Assembly: GCA_937875645.1 (NCBI GenBank)
Contig: CALLXO010000043.1
Location: 1-8,585, forward strand
Length of the DNA: 8,585 nt
Direction: 5' to 3'
Source: an uncultured Clostridia bacterium
GTDB taxonomy: Bacteria > Bacillota > Clostridia > Christensenellales > CAG-314
Below the pieces are notes generated by a model. That model was given only the letters and a program-made list of their open reading frames with translations. It did not search any database and was not told the DNA's origin. Below are positions 6,316 to 8,585 of the stretch, piece by piece (position 1 is the first letter of the stretch; each line of letters begins with the position of its first letter). Both the position numbers and the translations under genes were made by a program.

Positions 6316-6344
6316 TGACACTTTTAGTTAAGTAGAGTAAAATA
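6316..6344 (+). promoter_or_regulatory. Near-consensus sigma-A promoter of the glycolytic operon
   Basis: A perfect TTGACA (6316-6321) is separated by exactly 17 bases from TAAAAT (6339-6344, five of six matches). Transcription would start near 6351, giving a pgk leader of about 118 bases. This is the best promoter in the window, consistent with high expression of glycolytic enzymes. Its -35 box overlaps the 3' arm of an imperfect hairpin (6269-6325). A second TTGACA at 6369-6374 has no matching -10 box. Confidence 0.75.
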
Positions 6345-6421
6345 TCATAGAGTTTATTTGAAATATACTTGACAGTATTTTGCTGAAAACTCGACGAAAT
6401 AAGTCAGGTAAAATTTAATAA

Positions 6422-6454
6422 TACGCCAAATGCGCAAAATAAACAAAAGGCGTA
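6422..6454 (+). promoter_or_regulatory. Leader hairpin abutting the pgk ribosome binding site
   Basis: TACGCC (6422-6427) is complementary to GGCGTA (6449-6454) with a 21-base loop, and the AAGGAG ribosome binding site starts at 6454, at the foot of this stem. The stem is short, so a role in translation control or message stability is only a suggestion. The ribosome binding site itself, nine bases before the ATG at 6469, decides that start over the in-frame ATG at 6430. Confidence 0.35.
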
Positions 6455-6468
6455 AGGAGAATTTAAAA

Positions 6469-7656
6469 ATGAAAAAGAGCATTACCGATATAGACGTTTT
6501 TGGAAAAAGATGTTTGGTGCGAGTGGATTTTAACGTTCCGCTTGATGAACAAAAAAACGTTACCGATAATACCCGCTTATTGGGCACATTGCCTACGGTA
6601 AATTATCTTATAGAAAAAGGCGCACGGATAATTTTGGCAAGTCACCTCGGACGCCCCAAAGGTGTTTATAAAGAGGAATTTAGCCTTGCTCCTGTCGCCG
6701 TTACTTTTTCGAAACTGTTGGGTAAGCCGGTAAAAATGGCGGAGGATGTTGTAGGGGAAAGCGTCAAACAAATGGCGGACAGTTTAGAAAACGGCGAAGT
6801 AATGCTACTGGAAAATACCCGTTTTGTTAAAGGCGAGGAAGCTAACGATGACGAGTTTAGCAAACAATTGGCAGAACTTTGCGACGTTTATGTAAATGAT
6901 GCTTTTGGTACAGCACACCGCGCGCACGCAAGCACAGCGGGTATTGCAAAATATGTGCCTGTAGCAGTAAGTGGATTTTTAATTTCCCGTGAAGTAGAGA
7001 TTATGGGCAAGGCACTTTCTTCTCCCGAGCGTCCCTTTGTTGTTATTTTGGGCGGCGCAAAAGTCAGCGATAAGATAGGCGTTATAAAAAATCTGCTTGA
7101 TAAAGCTGACTATATCTTGATAGGCGGCGGCATGGCATATACTTTTTTTAAGGCATTGGGTTACGAAATAGGCACATCCATTTGCGAGTTCGAAAAAGTT
7201 GAGTTGGCAAAAGAGCTTATTGCCAAAGCAAGGGAAAAAAGCGTTAATTTTATGTTGCCTGTGGACACAGTAGTTGCCGACCGTTTTAGTAACGATGCGC
7301 ACTTTACCGCTATGGACAGTAGCGGACTTCCAACGGACATGATGGGTATGGATATAGGGCCTCTGACGTCGTCAGTTTATTGCGCCATTATAAAAAAGGC
7401 AAAAACAGTTATTTGGAACGGACCAATGGGCGTTTTTGAGATGAGCAATTTTTCACATGGTACGTACAATATAGCTAAGGCTTTAGCGGACAATACAGAA
7501 TGCGTAAGCATCGTAGGGGGCGGCGACAGCGCAGCGGCGGTCACACAAATGGGCTTTAAAAATAAAATAACGCACGTGTCAACGGGAGGGGGTGCCAGTT
7601 TGGAGTTTTTAGAAGGACTGGTTTTGCCCGGCATCGATTGTCTTAACAATAAATGA
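6469..7656 (+). CDS. pgk: Phosphoglycerate kinase
   Basis: A 395-residue glycolytic enzyme that transfers phosphate from 1,3-bisphosphoglycerate to ADP. N-domain substrate-binding motifs: [11 protein letters not shown] (16-26), NTRL (34-37), SHLGRPKG (58-65), ENTRF (115-119) and [14 protein letters not shown] (143-156). C-domain nucleotide-binding motifs: [11 protein letters not shown] (194-204), IGGGMAYTF (218-226), [10 protein letters not shown] (315-324), GGGDSAAA (350-357) and [13 protein letters not shown] (371-383). All key residues are present and the length is typical (390-400). The ATG at 6469 has AAGGAG (6454-6459) nine bases upstream; an in-frame ATG at 6430 would add 13 lysine/arginine-rich residues with no support. 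First gene of an operon behind a strong promoter, 16 bases ahead of tpiA. gapA, which often precedes pgk in Firmicutes, is not here. Confidence 0.98.
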   Translation: MKKSITDIDVFGKRCLVRVDFNVPLDEQKNVTDNTRLLGTLPTVNYLIEKGARIILASHLGRPKGVYKEEFSLAPVAVTFSKLLGKPVKMAEDVVGESVKQMADSLENGEVMLLENTRFVKGEEANDDEFSKQLAELCDVYVNDAFGTAHRAHASTAGIAKYVPVAVSGFLISREVEIMGKALSSPERPFVVILGGAKVSDKIGVIKNLLDKADYILIGGGMAYTFFKALGYEIGTSICEFEKVELAKELIAKAREKSVNFMLPVDTVVADRFSNDAHFTAMDSSGLPTDMMGMDIGPLTSSVYCAIIKKAKTVIWNGPMGVFEMSNFSHGTYNIAKALADNTECVSIVGGGDSAAAVTQMGFKNKITHVSTGGGASLEFLEGLVLPGIDCLNNK

Positions 7657-7672
7657 ATTTGAAGGAAAGAAA

Positions 7673-8431
7673 ATGAAAAATAAGTTAATTGCCGGAAACT
7701 GGAAGATGAACAACTCCGTAAGCGAAACCAAAAGCTTACTGACAAAACTTCTGCCGTTGATTAAAGACACGCCTAACAGCGTGGTGGTATGTGTGCCCTT
7801 TACGGATATTTATGCGGCAGGACAATTGCTAAAAAAAAGCAATGTGTCGTTGGGCGCGCAAAATGTACATTGGAAAAATTCGGGAGCATACACCGGAGAA
7901 ATTTCCGCAAATATGCTTAGCGAAGCGGAGGTAACTTATGTTATTGTGGGTCACAGCGAACGTCGTCAATATTTTAACGATACGGACGAGACAGTAAATG
8001 GCAAGCTAAAAGCCGCTTTAAATGCCGGCTTAACACCCATTATGTGCATTGGCGAAAGTTTGAATCAGCGCGAGCAGGGCGTGACAGAAGCGTTTTTGGC
8101 GACACAATTAGAGCAAGGTTTAAAGGAAATAACGGCAGAAGAGGCGCAAAAAATTGTTTTTGCTTATGAGCCTATATGGGCAATAGGCACAGGTGTGACG
8201 GCTTCTGCAAAAGAGGCGCAGGATACTATAAAATTTGTGCGCAAACAAATAGCTTCTCTTTACGGCGAAGATGTGGCACAAAAAGTTTATATTTTGTACG
8301 GCGGCAGTATGAACGATGCCAACGCTTTTAGTCTGTTAAATATGCCCGACATCGACGGAGGACTTATAGGCGGGGCAAGTTTATCGGCAGAAAAATTTGC
8401 GGCAATAATAAGAGCAGTTGAGGAAAAATGA
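7673..8431 (+). CDS. tpiA: Triosephosphate isomerase
   Basis: A 252-residue TIM-barrel enzyme that interconverts dihydroxyacetone phosphate and glyceraldehyde-3-phosphate in the cytosol. Catalytic residues are all visible: Asn9 and Lys11 in AGNWKMN (7-13), His94 in IVGHSERR (91-98) and Glu166 in AYEPIWAIGTG (164-174), which also starts the mobile loop 6. The phosphate-binding motifs YGGSM (209-213) and GLIGGASL follow. Length is normal for bacteria (about 250). GAAGGA at 7661-7666 lies six bases before the ATG. The stop TGA overlaps the ATG of the next gene in an ATGA arrangement (8428-8431), which indicates translational coupling with gpmI. Confidence 0.98.
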   Translation: MKNKLIAGNWKMNNSVSETKSLLTKLLPLIKDTPNSVVVCVPFTDIYAAGQLLKKSNVSLGAQNVHWKNSGAYTGEISANMLSEAEVTYVIVGHSERRQYFNDTDETVNGKLKAALNAGLTPIMCIGESLNQREQGVTEAFLATQLEQGLKEITAEEAQKIVFAYEPIWAIGTGVTASAKEAQDTIKFVRKQIASLYGEDVAQKVYILYGGSMNDANAFSLLNMPDIDGGLIGGASLSAEKFAAIIRAVEEK

Positions 8432-8585
8432 AAGATAAATTTACAGCATTGATTATTATGGACGGTTACGGCTTGTCTGACGACATTACAGGCAACGCCA
8501 TACTTAATAATACCCCCTTTGTTGATAGCATAAGGGCAAGATATCCCAGTACACGTTTAGTTTGCAGCGGCAAATCAGTGGGTTT
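8428..8585 (+). CDS. gpmI: 2,3-bisphosphoglycerate-independent phosphoglycerate mutase, N-terminal part (3' truncated)
   Basis: The first 52 codons of the manganese-dependent mutase that converts 3-phosphoglycerate to 2-phosphoglycerate; the family is about 510 residues long, so roughly nine tenths lies beyond the window. ALIIMDGYGLSDD (7-19) matches the alkaline-phosphatase-superfamily N-terminal metal motif with Asp12 as a metal ligand, GNAILNNTPFVD follows the family GNA---A-TP--D pattern, and the fragment ends in CSGKSVGF, just before the segment that carries the catalytic serine. GAGG at 8420-8423 precedes the ATG by four bases. The gene is read from the tpiA stop codon, and the pgk-tpiA-gpmI order is the usual Firmicute one, with eno expected next. 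Confidence 0.95.
   Translation, partial: MKDKFTALIIMDGYGLSDDITGNAILNNTPFVDSIRARYPSTRLVCSGKSVG

Larger units (their letters stand above)
6035..6468 (+). other. Gene-poor intergenic region between dus and pgk
   Basis: This stretch holds no full-length gene on either strand. From left to right it carries a TATAAT box (6041-6046), a perfect inverted repeat (6048-6069), a 31-codon AraC-like fragment (6066-6161), a terminator (6186-6217), an imperfect hairpin (6269-6325), a near-consensus promoter (6316-6344), and the pgk leader with a small dyad (6365-6378) and a 6-bp hairpin (6422-6454). AAGCAAGC-type hexamers recur at 6291-6297 and 6303-6309. It is markedly more AT-rich than the flanking genes. 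Confidence 0.7.

Noticed and set aside
6231..6332. A 33-codon ATG frame in the dus-pgk gap
   Set aside because: No ribosome binding site, lysine-rich low-complexity product, and it overlaps the hairpin and -35 box of the pgk promoter.
6430..6468. Upstream in-frame ATG giving a 13-residue longer phosphoglycerate kinase
   Set aside because: The extension is lysine/arginine-rich and not part of the family, and it contains the AAGGAG site that serves the ATG at 6469.

Overview
The window is AT-rich chromosomal DNA from a Gram-positive-type, low-GC bacterium, most likely an uncultured member of the Clostridia. Three things point there: a lipoprotein signal peptide with an LAGC lipobox, the gene order mfd - PrsA/SurA-like lipoprotein - SpoVB/YabM-type flippase - MazG(YabN), and strong AGGAG-type ribosome binding sites. 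TGA is used as a stop codon (pgk, tpiA), so this is the standard bacterial code and not the mycoplasma code. All supported genes lie on the + strand. The taxon is an inference and cannot be resolved further by eye.

Layout. (1) 1-237 is the 3' end of mfd. (2) 369-2210 encodes a large lipoprotein related to the PrsA/SurA/trigger-factor-like chaperones, with its own promoter (288-316) and terminator (2222-2251). (3) 2252-2498 is non-coding and holds a strongly structured element: a 17-bp interrupted stem enclosing two hairpins, followed at once by a second intrinsic terminator (2393-2416). (4) 2499-6034 is a tightly overlapped three-gene unit: a SpoVB/MurJ-superfamily flippase without a visible Shine-Dalgarno sequence, a MazG protein that has lost the catalytic part of the methylase domain found in YabN relatives, and a tRNA-dihydrouridine synthase with a GTG start. 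(5) 6035-6468 is non-coding except for a 31-codon fragment matching the start of an AraC-family regulator, followed by a terminator (6186-6217) and a near-consensus promoter (6316-6344). (6) 6469 to the window end is a lower-glycolysis operon, pgk-tpiA-gpmI, with gpmI cut by the window edge.

How the genes fit together. The first half is a housekeeping neighbourhood: transcription-coupled repair, extracytoplasmic folding, envelope lipid-linked precursor export, nucleotide pool cleaning and tRNA modification. The second half carries three consecutive or near-consecutive glycolytic steps (1,3-bisphosphoglycerate to 3-phosphoglycerate; dihydroxyacetone phosphate/glyceraldehyde-3-phosphate interconversion; 3- to 2-phosphoglycerate). 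gapA is not directly upstream of pgk.

No defence system, CRISPR array, phage or transposon is visible. The most interesting unexplained signal is the structured RNA candidate at 2297-2416. Next are the AraC fragment with its SD-in-loop hairpin (6041-6161) and the methylase-less YabN-type MazG protein.
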